From Brachypterus glaber (Eukaryota; Arthropoda; Insecta; Coleoptera; Kateretidae), in assembly GCA_958510825.1 (NCBI GenBank), contig OY294048.1, forward strand, positions 34,871,026 to 34,935,025: a DNA stretch of 64,000 bases, read 5' to 3'. The position numbers and the translations under genes were made by a program. This document shows positions 35,101 to 45,960 of the stretch, piece by piece; positions within the stretch are counted from its first letter, which is position 1; each line of letters begins with the position of its first letter. The notes below the pieces were generated by a model. It was not told where the DNA came from. It saw only the letters and a program-made list of their open reading frames with translations, and ran no database searches.

Positions 35101-38100
35101 TGACGAATGTCTTTGACTTTCCCATATACTTTGTAGCCGCTGTAGGCGTCATTTTCGGACCTTTCGGGTGCAAACAGAGGAAGACAGCATCGAACCGTGA
35201 TGCGTACGCAGCGCTCATGTTTTAAAACGTGCTGATTCACTAGGGCTCTCTCTTACCGACTACACGTTATAGGCGACACGCTCTTACTTGACCGACTGTA
35301 CTCTTTCAGCTCGAGAGCTTTGAAGAGTAGTAAAGCTTATAACAAACTGTGAATATTTATATTATTATTAATTTGAGCCATTTCGCCTCAATGATTTGGA
35401 CTTTTTCTCGAAAACCGTTAAAGATATCTAAAAAAAAAATATTTTTAAAATCTGCGTAAAAAACTGCATCTTATAGATGTATAATGTTCCTGGAAAAAAT
35501 GTTAGGGCTGAAAACAACGATATTTAACTTTTTTTTCAAAAAAGCAGCTCGTTTTGTCCTGAACCAAATTCAACAAATGGAGGTCAAATTCTTGTTCAGC
35601 GTCAAAAAGTACATCAGACAAAATGGAAAGATATGTTTTTTTTATCGACCAGTGTTATTAATCTACATAAAAATACCTTTCTTATAATATATAATTCATT
35701 ATTGTTGAAGGTGGGCCCAAAACCCTTATAGAAATGCCCAATGTCCTTTCGGGGAAATCCTAAAGGAATTCCGGTGTACAATTTTTTTTCAGCGCTTCAC
35801 CCCTCAGCTTAATAGAGATTTATCAGTATTTTTTTTTAGATGTTTATGTTTCATTGGATTTTGCTTTCTCTTATCGTGGTCAGCATATTATGTTATGCTA
35901 CATCATCCAGTTGTTAATATTTTGTATTTGGGATACCCGTAAGTTTTTTTTATAAATGAAAATGTGAGTTAGGGTCACTTTATCCAGTGGCGGTTTTTTG
36001 ACAACTGCCGTTACGGGGTAAAGAAAACTTTTTCACAAATGAGTAGAGGTTTTTAGGCTTATTAAGTTCCCTGGTAAAAATAACGTTAGAACGAATTAAC
36101 CTAACGTTAAGTGAATGTAGTTTGAGTGTTAGATGCCTAACATTAGGAACTGTCGTTAGAATAACGTTTATCAAACGTTAGGAATTTTAACGTTAAAAAC
36201 CGGGACATTTATACATTAAATAGGCGTTTGAAAAAACGTTTATCTAACGTTAAATTTCTACTAGGGTTGGTACTATGTATTTGACGGAAATATAGACAAA
36301 ATAATCCTTAAGTAATCAAGAAGTAATTAAGTGACAATTAAGACGTTTAAGTTTTATTGGGATAAAAGGTTTTATCCAATAAATAGCACAGGAATTCATA
36401 TTTTTATTAAAAATTTTAATGATATTTAAAAGAAAATAATTTGACAAGTGACAGTTGAGTGGGTAAAATAAATAATTATCCACTCAATAAAGTAAAAGCC
36501 ACGCGGGGGTTATTATTGAGTTTATCTATTTAAAATAAAACTGGTAATTGTCTTATTATCTGTATGTATGTATGTATGTATGGCACTCATGGGTAAACCG
36601 ATATTGCCCTCTCGAAAATTAAACTGCTTGGCTGACGCCTCGCTAGGTAAGTAATTTACTTACCAATCAGCAATTTGTAAACATGGCCAACCGCTGTCAT
36701 AATTAGGCAAGTAAACACGTCAAATTACCCGATCGTGCAAAAAAGGTTATTATGTAAAACTTCAAAATGTGTCAGAATTTAATTTAATTTTAGATAAATT
36801 AATATTTACAAAATGTATTTTTATCCAATACATACAGATAATAAGACAATTGCTTTATTTTAAATAGATAAACTCAATAATAAACCCGCGTGGCTTTTAC
36901 TTTATTGAGTGGATAATTATTTATTTTACCCACTCAACTGTCACTTGTCCAATTATTTTCTTGTAAATGTCATTAAAATTTTTAATAAAAATATGAATTC
37001 CTAAGCTATTTATTGGATAAAACCTTGTATGGAACTCATGGGTAAACCGACATTGCCCTCTCGAAAATTAACCTGCTTGGCTGACACCTCGCAGGTTAAT
37101 TTTCTCATGGGCAATATCTTACTTTACCCACTAGTACCATAAATAACTATTAATTTTAGTTTTTAAAATAATATGGTTGTGTGTTATGTAAAAAAAAATT
37201 ATGAATTTCCACAATAAATGTGAGAAACGCTAAAAAAAGCATTTATAAAATATGTCAATATTTTTTAAATGCTTTTTTAGCTCATAAACGCATTTATGGT
37301 GGAAATTTGTCAAATTTAGGGGCAACTTTGGCGGTAAAAATTAATTTATTGAAAAAAAGTAAGGTCCACCCTGGTACATACGCGTACCGTTAGTCTCGAA
37401 AACATAATGTTTACTTGAAATATATTTATTTATTTGTATACCAAATAAAAATACATTTTGTAAATATTAATTTAACTAAAATTAAATTAAATTCTGACAC
37501 ATTTTGACGTTTTACATAATAACCTTTATTGCACGATCGGGTAATTGACGTGTTTACTAGCCCAATTATGACAGCGGTAGGTTATGTTTACAAATTGCTG
37601 ATCGGTAAGTAAATTAATCACCGATCGGGAGTCGGTAAGTAAATAATAATCTAATTTTTAATTTTTAAAGCTTTAACTTAGTTTTTATTAAAGTTAAATA
37701 TAAAATTACAATTGGAACAATAACTGTTAACCGCTATTGGACTATTAAGGTTTCTCATTCGAACGAAATAATTATTTATTAATAAGCCAATAGTAACTTT
37801 TCTGTTTTCACATATTTTTTTCACTGCAACATGTTTTGAAAATTTTTCAACTATTTTGATACTGATCTTTGGATTTTTCGGGTATAATTGCAAAACATCT
37901 TATATTCCACGCACCTTAAGGCACAAAATTGTCATCTTGAAAAAAATGTTTATTTTTAAATAGTAGTTTTCGTAACGAGTAAGCGACTTTAGTCCTTAGT
38001 GCACGAGAAAAAGTTTTTTTTACGACGCGAAGCGAAGTCAAAAAATCATTCGAGTGCACTAAGGACTTGTCGCAAACGAGTTGCGAACAACATTTTTCGT

Positions 38101-41100
38101 TCGATCTACAGTCTAGACTCTTTAAAAATGTATATTTTAAAGAATTACCTGTGTTTAATTTTGACATTTCAAAATTTTATAAACGTCAAATGACTTTTGT
38201 AAAAATGAAAGCTATGTGTAATCGTTTGGTTAAATGAGTGTGTATTACATTACATGTTTGTTTTTACATTACATTACATTACATTACGTATAGTTGTCAT
38301 TTCATTCAAATATACACTATGTACTCGTGCGATAGAAAAATATCCTAACGAGAATATATAGTGAACATGCATTTTTCTTTACGTACGAAAATATATTAAT
38401 TGGCACACAGGACAAACGTCAAACAAAATTAGGAATTTAGCATTGTTTATTATATGTAGCAACTCGTTGTTAGGGTTAAATTTTATTAAAGGTAATGACT
38501 TGATTTTTACAATAAAATAAATTTTAATTTCACTTTTATAAAGCTTATTGACGTTTATTTTGTAGGATCGTGCAAAAACCGTAACAAACATCACGGCCAT
38601 TAAGTGCTTTACCGGTTTCGGATAGTATTGGAGATTTCGACTTCGTCTCAATCTCCAAAATAATCCTCAACCGGTAAAATGCATTTACTGCCCTTAATAC
38701 TTAAATAACTATTAAAACAAGATTACTATAACCACACTTTCTCTGAACTTACCCATACAGTAACAATCTTAGTTCCATGATGTTGTCATGGCAAAGTAAA
38801 CGGCGTGTTTCACTTGTTTAGAAATTGTCCGTAGACGGCAGTAGCAAAGCTGCCGCTGGATGGAGTGACCCTAACGTTTTGATTTCGTCGCAGTATCAAA
38901 TCTGCTAAAATTATGATGCCAAATTATTAATTTTGGTTTTAGTATGATTATCTATCTCATCCTATTTGGAATCCATTGCACGCCATTTTTCGAGTTAACC
39001 AGTTGGAATTCGTACACGCCGCTACCTATACACGCGTGTAGTTCTAGCCCAGGAGAAATTAGAAAAGAGGTTGACTGGTTAAAAGGGAATTTTAATAATA
39101 GGCTTAAACAGATTCTGTTTTGTTCAATGATAAATGCATACTATGCTGGCTTCATTCCATGCTGCTTTGCACCTGTAAGTAATAGCCACGTTTACATATA
39201 CCCGCTAACTACCGTAGTTATAAATCCAGATAGCAGTCTGTCTTTTTCTATCAGGTTGTTTTAGAGAAAGAGAGGTTGATACAGGAGTTATAACTACGGT
39301 AGTTAGCGGGTATATGTAAACGTGGTTAATATTACTTAATATGAGGCATGTAGGATTAAAATGTAATAAGTCCAATATTATGTGACCCATCGCTTAACAC
39401 GTTGACTGCCACATGCACTGCCGGCTGTCATATTGACTTTTGCTCACACGCCGAAGCAGAGATACCTATAAGGAATATAATGCAATATAAGTCGCTTGTT
39501 ACCAGGCCACGTTTTTAGTAAAGTATAGAAATGAATTTGTAAAGGGGACTTTGTCCTGTTAAGTTGTTAAATAAATAAATAAATGACAGCAAGGCGGCAT
39601 GTAAGCTACAAGCGGTTATGTCCGCCGGCTGCCAACTTACAGTTTTAGTAATGTTACTAACAGCAGCCAACGTGTTAAGCACAATTTCGCTATCTAACCA
39701 TTTTATTTTTTATTTTACTTTAGCATCACATTTCAAACCAGTCTAGTTTTTCCTATCTGCCCTTGCGAAGGGCTGTAAGAGCCCCTTACCCATCATTTAA
39801 ATAAATTGCGATGAGATGTGAGCACCGTAAAGTTTTCATTCTAGACCTGCCTAGTAGGCAGTGCCTACCCTTCTGTTAACTTCCAGCTCGCTTTTCAAAA
39901 TAACTTTAAGAAGCTTTCATGTTTTTATCACTTCTCCTAACCAGCTCTTTTCATAAAATACGCCTTTTCACAATTTGCTCCACGGGCTTTGTTTGTTATA
40001 CTATGTGTACTATTTGTTTGTACTATTTGGACTTTTTATCTCTCATTTTACACCACATTTCAAAGAACTCTGATCCTCTTTCGCGAAGGGTTTTGAGGAA
40101 CCTTTTCCTATTAAATTATTATTAAATTGGACGGCTTTTGCAGAAAAGAACCATCCCACAAATGTTCAAATTTAATAGGCTATAATCTTTCCTGCAAAAA
40201 AGACCCAAGCCACTTTCTAGTGCCTACCGCCATTCAAACCAAACCCACTAAACATGTGACAAGTATTTTTTTCTCAAATTCAGTTATCAATTTCTCAATA
40301 ACTTTTTCGGGGTGTGTTCCTTTCTGCAAAAAGCCGTCCAGTTGTGATGTGAGGAACACAGTATTTTTTTTTTAATTAAACGCTAACTGTTCTTGGCCGA
40401 ATATCCTTTCCGCATTTCGATTCTTTGGTTATATTATTTTCCAAATGTGCCAATTAATCTACTAATTTAAGGTTTTCATAGCCAATGTTATCGTTAGAGT
40501 CGGCGCGCTATTAGAATGGTTCAGTGATGTTGTTGTGAAGTTATAAATTCTGTCATTAATGTTGGGAAGTGGTTTTTTTACTAATAAATATTTTTCTACT
40601 AATGTTATAAATTGTAAAATTTGGTTATAGCCGAGCAGAGATTACAACTTTTATTATAACTTACTCAGTTAGGTTGGCCATCCAATCTTCCATTGTACTT
40701 AAAGTATACCCGAGCGGAGAATATACTTAACCACGTATCACTTTATTCGGGAGCTAAGTAAGTTCTAGTGAGATGCTTTGGGAACAGATTAAAACTACAA
40801 GTCTCAAAATTTTTCTAAGTTTAAAAACTATTTTTAATTCAACAATAATCCTCAAAATTATTTCTCACAGAAACTACATTTTCACTTTTGAAATTGACAT
40901 GGAGACACTCTAAGTAATACTGAATCATATCTGAATTTTTTCATCAGTTTATATAGGATTTCAAAAATGATAAATAGGTCAATAGTTCAATTTATTTGAC
41001 AAGGCTTTTACCGCAAAATATTTCTAAAGACACCTACTATATTTATTTACCCCGACAAAAGAGTTCCAGTCTAATCAATTTGCAAGCTAATTACTATTCA

Positions 41101-42926
41101 TGACATTTGAAACGATCATTTCACGTCCCATTCTCACAGCGCGCCGACTCTAGTTCTTTGCTCTTACCATACTTAAAAATACATTATTATTATTATTATA
41201 ATATTGTTTTTAGAGTACACTTAATTATGAAATCTATTGGGCGGCACAACACGTACTTTTCATATTCCTAACAAGTTTCATCGCATTCACTGTGCAAATA
41301 TTATCATTACGGTACTGTGATATATTACATAGATCTTCCTTACATTTGGGAAATTGGGACAAACTAGACGCCAGAAATATGCTGCTAGTAAATAATAACT
41401 GGAAAGACGACATGTTATGGCCTAGTGGTACTCTGGTAAGACATGGGCGAGATATTTACCGAGCCCTGGGCGAGTGCAATGCTAGTGAACCTGGTACTGC
41501 TAGCTTTTCTAGGTTCTATGTAAGTACTTTTGTAAATATTATTTTACGTTTCTATACCAAAAATCAACCATATCATGCATGGGGAAGGTGCATAGTGACA
41601 ATCGTGTCAAACATGCTAATATGGGGTTTGAACCTTTACTATCTTAAGATATAATAAGAAAATAAATGTCTTGTTTTAATCCTTTTTATTGACAACTTAG
41701 GGGCTGTCCATATATTACGTAACGCGCCTAGGGGGGAGGGGGGTCAGAGAAATTGTTACAGTTTGTGACAGGGGGGAGGGGGGGGTCTAGATAAACGTTA
41801 CGTAACGGAATTTAATAAATTTAATGTTTATTTCTAAGCTTGGCAGATGTATTTTTATTTCAACATAAATAACTATTTAGTGGCCCATAATTCCCCTTTT
41901 CACACAAAAATTGACGAAACTATGCATCTTTAAATAATATTGTAATCAGTAAAAAAACTGTTGACATTGATATTAAAAAAAATCTTGCGGCCCTGTTCTT
42001 GCGTGATCTTGCCAATGAATCATCGGCGATGATACATTTTCGCGCGGAATGTGTACTCACAGAACACCAATGTGTGTACTATTTTATGAACCTGTGCATA
42101 AACAATATACGTGTTATATGTGACACTCAGTGTAAAAAGAGGTACCTAGTATTTTTTCCCTGTGTGATATTGATTATGAATATTTTTTTAAAGTTTGAGT
42201 GATTTTTTCGTGTAATTTTTTTTTAAGGTTATGTTATACTATATTTTAGGTTCATGTTTGTTTTGTCGAGAAAAACGAATCAATAGTGAGAATACAGTTA
42301 AATTTATTGCGAAACAAAATTTTTATATTGTTACGCGTTACACAGGGGGGGGGGGGTGTTGGTAAATGTGACAGTTTGTTACACAGGGGGGAGGGGGGTC
42401 AATTTTTTGAAAAATTGCATTACGTCATATATGGACAGCCCCTTACGACCCATGTAATATCAATTTTTAGGCATAGGGAAAATCTTACGTAGATTTTTCA
42501 AGATTTCCCCACCCCCTGTAAGACATCGTAAGATTTTTGACAACCCCCTCCTGCACCTAAACATCTTACGTTATTTGTGCACGACTCCTTTGTAGTCCTT
42601 ATCAGAATGAAATTATTACGCCCATGATAGTGCGAACGTTTAAAACAGTGTGTTGTCCCAGGATCTTAAAAAATATCTTTTCTTTGCAGCAACTTTTTAG
42701 GAATCCATCGTATTCGTTCAGTGTACTTTTGGCGTTCCACGTGTTTGTAGTAATCGTGCAGTTGGGCATACTAATCAGATGTGTCGTCTGGCATAACATA
42801 TTGTCCTTAACATTTGTGCTGTTTTTCAACGATTTTGTGCTATACAAACTGGCAAGAAATTATTTGGTTTGCTTCAGACTCTACAAAGATGAGAACGCAA
42901 TGCACAACAAGACACACATGCGCTGA
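28882..42926 (+). CDS. TMEM39: TMEM39 homologue (whole gene, six coding exons)
   Basis: Join of 28882-29199, 33947-34086, 35840-35938, 38943-39174, 41214-41519 and 42690-42926; phases close and give 443 residues with TGA at 42924-42926. Several hydrophobic segments are seen: GGHAIICMLLQYL (exon 1), IFIVVVVT (exon 2), exon 3, FTSFIAF-type in exon 5, and two in exon 6. Family landmarks are HACSSSPGEIRKEVDWL, FNNRLKQILF, LHRSSLHLGNWDKL and WPSGTLVRHGRDIYRALGE. Human TMEM39A (SUSR2) is an ER membrane protein linked to COPII export and to autophagy control through SAC1; the worm homologue affects collagen secretion. The insect protein is somewhat shorter at the N-terminus and in the middle loop than human TMEM39A. 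Introns carry a LINE, a Tc1-like relic and several palindromic elements. Confidence 0.95.
29419..33210. repeat. Older inverted-repeat element split by the LINE
   Basis: TACAGGGTGATCAGTAATGG at 29419 is inverted at the end of 33105-33210. Both arms share a TAGCTCCCTTAGGGCTCAT-like segment. The LINE occupies the centre. Confidence 0.75.
29750..32836 (+). mobile_element. Non-LTR retrotransposon (EN-RT) in TMEM39 intron 1
   Basis: 29765-31708 encodes an AP endonuclease (CLNETWLT, ILIVGDFNVHF, HLSDHRGM) and the first RT blocks (NYRPIALLPVLSNVYEKIL, HQFGFRKNLST, YFDLSKAFDCV). A frameshift near 31635 moves GVPQGS and IFADDTSF into a second frame, which ends at 32553. The 3' end is a TTCTA microsatellite at 32811-32832 after AATAAA. 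ORF1 is absent. It interrupts an older inverted-repeat element. Confidence 0.9.
33395..33511. mobile_element. Palindromic MITE in TMEM39 intron 1
   Basis: Arms of about 26 bp, ACTAAGCTAGAAAGCAGTAA at 33395 and its inverse ending 33511; 117 bp in all. Confidence 0.8.
33947..34086 (+). CDS. TMEM39: TMEM39 exon 2
   Basis: Acceptor TTTGTTTCAG, donor GTATGT. Encodes NFYLIDIYLIIFIVVVVTRR, the second membrane segment with the conserved LID and RR. Confidence 0.92.
34251..35298 (-). mobile_element. Dead Tc1-like transposon in TMEM39 intron 2
   Basis: Inverted ends CAGTCGGTCAAGYAAGAGCG at 34251 and 35298; TA remains at the right flank only. The minus-strand transposase is broken into frames. The N-terminal helix-turn-helix is at 35000-35218 (TPTAATKYMGKSKTFVNKWV). 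DNDPKHRSKLCSQW and WPSQLPDANPIENVFSFIK lie at 34444-34640. The segment that should hold the first catalytic Asp is damaged. Confidence 0.9.
35840..35938 (+). CDS. TMEM39: TMEM39 exon 3 (99 nt)
   Basis: Too short to show as a normal ORF. Acceptor T-run then AG at 35838-35839; donor GTAAGT at 35939. In phase 2 it encodes a hydrophobic segment with LLSWSAYYVMLHHPVVNILY and then LGYP, aligning with the LFLGYP of human TMEM39A. The next exon completes the proline codon. Confidence 0.88.
36361..37028. mobile_element. Long-TIR foldback element in TMEM39 intron 3
   Basis: Arms of about 220 bp: 36361-36585 inverted at 36830-37028 (GATAAAAGGTTTTATCCAAT at the outer end). The interior (36660-36830) is itself inverted relative to 37440-37610. 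A TATG microsatellite lies at 36561-36582. Confidence 0.85.
37150..37914. other. TMEM39 intron 3, repeat debris
   Basis: 37440-37610 is an inverted copy of 36660-36830. The remainder is AT-rich without ORF. Confidence 0.55.
37915..38115. mobile_element. Hairpin MITE with CG-rich centre
   Basis: Arms with CCTTAGTGCACGAG and the inverse CGAGTGCACTAAGG. The centre is GACGCGAAGCGAAGTC. Same design as 208-335, 38597-38700 and 52978-53205. Confidence 0.7.
38256..38287. repeat. (ACATT)n microsatellite
   Basis: Several TTACA units in tandem. Confidence 0.9.
38597..38700. mobile_element. Hairpin MITE with CG-rich centre
   Basis: Arms GCCATTAAGTGCTTTACCGG and the inverse ending CTGCCCTTAA. The centre GAGATTTCGACTTCGTCTC resembles that of the 208-335 element. 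Confidence 0.65.
38943..39174 (+). CDS. TMEM39: TMEM39 exon 4
   Basis: Acceptor GGTTTTAG, donor GTAAGT. Encodes a membrane segment, PLPIHACSSSPGEIRKEVDW and NNRLKQILFCSMINAYYAGF, strongly family-like. A palindromic mini-element sits 11 bp beyond the donor. Confidence 0.94.
39186..39325. mobile_element. 140-bp palindromic MITE beside the TMEM39 exon 4 donor
   Basis: Arms of about 38 bp, CCACGTTTACATATACCCGC and inverse, matching almost perfectly, so a young insertion. It starts 11 bp after the GTAAGT donor at 39175. Confidence 0.85.
39393..39680. mobile_element. Inverted-repeat element in TMEM39 intron 4
   Basis: GCTTAACACGTTGACTGCC at the left and GGCAGCC-type inverse ending ACGTGTTAAGC at the right. 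Interior TAAA repeats at 39570-39584 look like a LINE tail. Confidence 0.6.
39681..40494. other. TMEM39 intron 4, nothing recognised
   Basis: Two short plus-strand open frames (39919 and 40127) lack recognisable motifs; treated as non-coding. Confidence 0.45.
40495..41152. mobile_element. TIR element in TMEM39 intron 4
   Basis: TIR TAGAGTCGGCGCGC at 40495 and its inverse at 41139-41152; 658 bp, no ORF. Confidence 0.7.
41214..41519 (+). CDS. TMEM39: TMEM39 exon 5
   Basis: Acceptor TTGTTTTTAG, donor GTAAGT. 102 codons in phase 0, with a membrane segment and the LHRSSLHLGNWDK and WPSGTLVRHGRDIYRALGE landmarks. Confidence 0.95.
41700..42442. mobile_element. PIF/Harbinger-like non-autonomous element in TMEM39 intron 5
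   Basis: TIR GGGGCTGTCCATATATTACG at 41700, inverted at 42442, flanked on both sides by TTA (41697-41699 and 42443-42445). G-rich runs lie inside both arms. The 67-codon frame inside has no recognisable domain. Confidence 0.75.
42690..42926 (+). CDS. TMEM39: TMEM39 exon 6 (C-terminus)
   Basis: Acceptor TTCTTTGCAG; 78 codons plus TGA. Two hydrophobic segments, then a short basic tail. A possible AATAAA signal lies at 43288-43293. Confidence 0.92.
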   Translation, partial: QLFRNPSYSFSVLLAFHVFVVIVQLGILIRCVVWHNILSLTFVLFFNDFVLYKLARNYLVCFRLYKDENAMHNKTHMR

Positions 42927-43324
42927 AAGGATCAAGAAACGGATGCCGGAGATATCTTAAAGTCGGCGAGCTCTAAGATTGGGACTGTGACGTCATAAAA
43001 TTAATCACGATAATGCGCACAATACTGTAGGCGAGGTGAACAGTTTTTTATCAACATGGATTGTCAGTAGTAATATCATAAGTGCATGTTGAATTATCGA
43101 TAATTTTTTTACTGTATTAAAAAAATATTTTAGCTTTTATAGGTTCTTTTTTATTGGAGTTTATAAAACCTAAGCTTAAAATTTGTCAATATTTTCGCCT
43201 ACGGCGCTAGAAACAATTTATATTGAAGTGAAGTATAAAAATATAACTTTCAAAATAATGTAATTTTTTTGATAAGAAAAGTCATTAAATAAATTATATA
43301 TGTAGTTGTTTTAAAACTATATTT

Positions 43325-43627
43325 CAACGCACAATAAGAGTCCCTTGTGGCTTAGTGGCTAAGGCGTTAGACTCTTAATAAATGGTTCCGGGTTCGAATC
43401 CAGCTAGCAGCATATAAGCTTTTTTAAAATTTTTTTTCGTTTTATAGTACCCAAGATCCAAATACATATATCCAAACACAATGTGTTTGGATACATACAT
43501 GTCATGTATGAAATTTTATTTTTTTTTAATTATTTTTTTACTATTTTTTTATAAATATTTCTATTAGAAAAAAAAAATTTAAATAATAAAAAGCTTATAT
43601 GCTGCTGCTTTATTTTATTGTGCGTTG
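43325..43627 (+). mobile_element. Palindromic element carrying a tRNA-Lys-like Pol III promoter
   Basis: Ends CAACGCACAATAA (43325-43337) and inverse (43615-43627). Inside, A box TGGCTTAGTGG (43348-43358) and B box GGTTCGAATCC (43391-43401) have tRNA spacing, and the anticodon-loop-like CTCTTAA resembles tRNA-Lys(CUU). Acceptor and T stems do not pair, so it is a tRNA-derived SINE head, not a working tRNA. A second inverted pair, GCAGCATATAAGCTTTT, lies inside. Confidence 0.75.
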
Positions 43628-44129
43628 AGCCACCCTTTTTCCATTTGAAAAAAAAGACTTATGTACCAAAGTATGATTTTCGAACCTTTAAGAGCCCACC
43701 ACATTTAGAGTTTTTGGAAAAAATCAAAATAGTATTTTTCTGAAGATACTGGACCAACAATTAAGCCAATAAGCTGATTTAAGGCACTCTAGATTTAAAA
43801 TAAAAATTTAAATAAAAAATTACATGACCTGTCAAAAATTGATAAGTTTCACATGCTTGTTCTCCGAAATAATTTTTAAATCGAAATATGTAAAAATATA
43901 CAGGGTGTTCCATTTATAAATCGAATGTTCGATTAATTTCCGGTGAAACTAGAAGTGCCAAAAAATGTCTAATCATGTCAAAAAATCCTAAATTATACAT
44001 AATGTAGCTCCTGCAAATTTCACGATCCTACATAAAAAAGTAAAAAAGTTAAGGGGGGTGAACCACCTTCCTGAAACACCCGGTATAATAGGAACAAAAT
44101 TTGATTGTAAAGTTTTTTTATTTTAGTTT

Positions 44130-44340
44130 CAGGGCCGTAACCAGAAAAAAATCTAGGGGGCGCTCAGCCCCCAGGGTGGCACCCTAAAAAAAAAAAGCTT
44201 TGTCCCTGACGGTTTCTACCAAACTGGCGCCCAAAGGTAGGTGATTCAAAAAAATACCAGGGGGGCTCAGCAAAAACGCCAGGGGTGCTCAAACCAATGC
44301 CAGGGGGGCCTAGCCCCTGTTCTCCCTAGTAACGGCCCTG
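44130..44340. mobile_element. hAT-like MITE with 8-bp target duplication
   Basis: CAGGGCCGTAAC and inverse GTAACGGCCCTG, flanked by a perfect TTTAGTTT duplication (44122-44129 and 44341-44348). Interior rich in GGGGGCGCTCAG-like runs; no ORF. Confidence 0.88.
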
Positions 44341-45064
44341 TTTAGTTTAGTTTTAGTTTTTTGACCTAAAACTCAAAAACTAGCCGTCAGATCAAGTTGG
44401 GTCCATGGAAGCTTTTGAACACAAAGGTGAAATCTACATCATACTAAAAATTTAGATTTTTTAACTGAAAGCTAGATTCCATAAGAAACGTGCCTGTTTG
44501 TTTGGACTTTTTGACAAAAAAAAATGTCTTTTGAGTTGTGTATCAGTATCAGTCAGTCACCTTCGACTATTTTAATTTTCGTAGAACGAAATATTAAACT
44601 TTTTGTACATAAAGTGGCGCTTTTAGATAAAATTAAATAAAAAATAATGTTTTAAACATTATTGGAAGTGTGTATTAGTACTTTGCCCATATCTTTCATC
44701 TTTGTGTGACTTGTGTAAAACTTTTTTAAGTTAAATCACCAATAAATGATTTGATTTGATACTTTTCACCCAAAAAATGTTATAATTTAATTTTTAAATA
44801 GGTATTTTGCATACTAAAAAAATACCTATAGCCATATTTAATGTGATCTTTTAGTTTTAGTATATTTTTGATATATATTTCTTTTTGTATTTTAATTAAC
44901 CCAAGTTAAATATATAATATAAAACTTACTATTTATAATTGCATTGAAATATTTTTTACTTTAAATACCTACCTAGTGAGAAAACCAACATTTTTTTCTA
45001 CGACCTAGTTAGTTGTTAGTGCCTATTTCCCACCCCTTGCTTATGACAACGGTTGGGAAGTGAC

Positions 45065-45124
45065 CAGGGGCGGATTTATTTCACTTTAAGGGGGGGGGCA
45101 TCCCCCCCTCTACATCCGCCCATG
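45065..45124. mobile_element. 60-bp hAT-like MITE with 8-bp target duplication
   Basis: CAGGGGCGGAT and inverse ATCCGCCCATG, flanked by a perfect GAAGTGAC duplication (45057-45064 and 45125-45132). Extremely short. Confidence 0.8.
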
Positions 45125-45309
45125 GAAGTGACAATCAGCTGATTTTACATATCAGAAAATTAGCAAACGTCGAACACAACCTCAAATTGACAAACTAATT
45201 TTAAGATAATATTTGTTTTTTTTTATGTTTAGGTGTTAGGTTAAGTCCAAACGCACTCTCGTGCACTATTAATTAATGCATTCTAATAACCACGGGTCGG
45301 ATCGAAGTA

Positions 45310-45738
45310 GTCATTACGGGGGCATGCAAAAATTAGAATTAAAAAAAACTCTTTTTAAAAGTAAAAAGATACTTTAAACTATTGTTCACCAAGCGGATTG
45401 TCATGTCGACGCTGTTAATACTCAGTGTCATGGTACATGACTCATGGAGAAGGACTTTTTTTGAAAATTGTCCAAACCAAATTATTTCTATTTTCAAAAA
45501 ACAAATAGTTAATACAAAAATATAGTTTTTTTTATTAATTATTCGTTTTTTGAAAAGGGAAACAATTTTCAAAAAAAAAGTCTTTCTCTATGAGTCATGG
45601 ACCATAAACAAGTGACTCACTGAGTATTAACAGCGCCGACATGACATTCCGCTTGGTGAACAATAGTTTAAAGTGTCTATTTACTTGAAAAAAGAGTTTT
45701 TTAAAATTCTAATTTTTGCATGCCCCAGTAATGGCACA
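45310..45738. mobile_element. Foldback element
   Basis: 45310-45485 is inverted at 45550-45738 (GGGGCATGCAAAAATTAGAA at the outer end). Arms about 175 bp, small centre. Confidence 0.85.
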
Positions 45739-45960
45739 ATGGCACAATAATATTATTTAATATATTATTACTATACAGAGCGATCCAAAAGTCACCCTCT
45801 CCCCCTCTTAACTTTTGAACGAGTTGAGAGATCGACTTTAAATTTAAAACTCTTAAATAAAGAAACTTAAGCTATCTTTCAGCATACATTTGATACTTTC
45901 AGATCCTAAAATGTGGGCAGGGGGCATGGGGGGACATTTTTTTAAATGAAAAGGGGGGTC

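Larger units (their letters stand above)
34095..37150. repeat. Inverted copies of a hairpin module
   Basis: A module with ATTGCCCATGAGAAAATTGA recurs: hairpin 34115-34215, interior piece 36578-36640, and hairpin 37030-37150, the last inverted relative to the first. Confidence 0.7.

Noticed and set aside
38379..38651. 90-codon minus-strand frame
   Set aside because: No recognisable domain; overlaps a hairpin MITE and lies in a TMEM39 intron.
43341..43412. A functional tRNA-Lys gene
   Set aside because: A and B boxes are good, but acceptor and T stems do not pair, and the sequence lies inside an inverted-repeat element.
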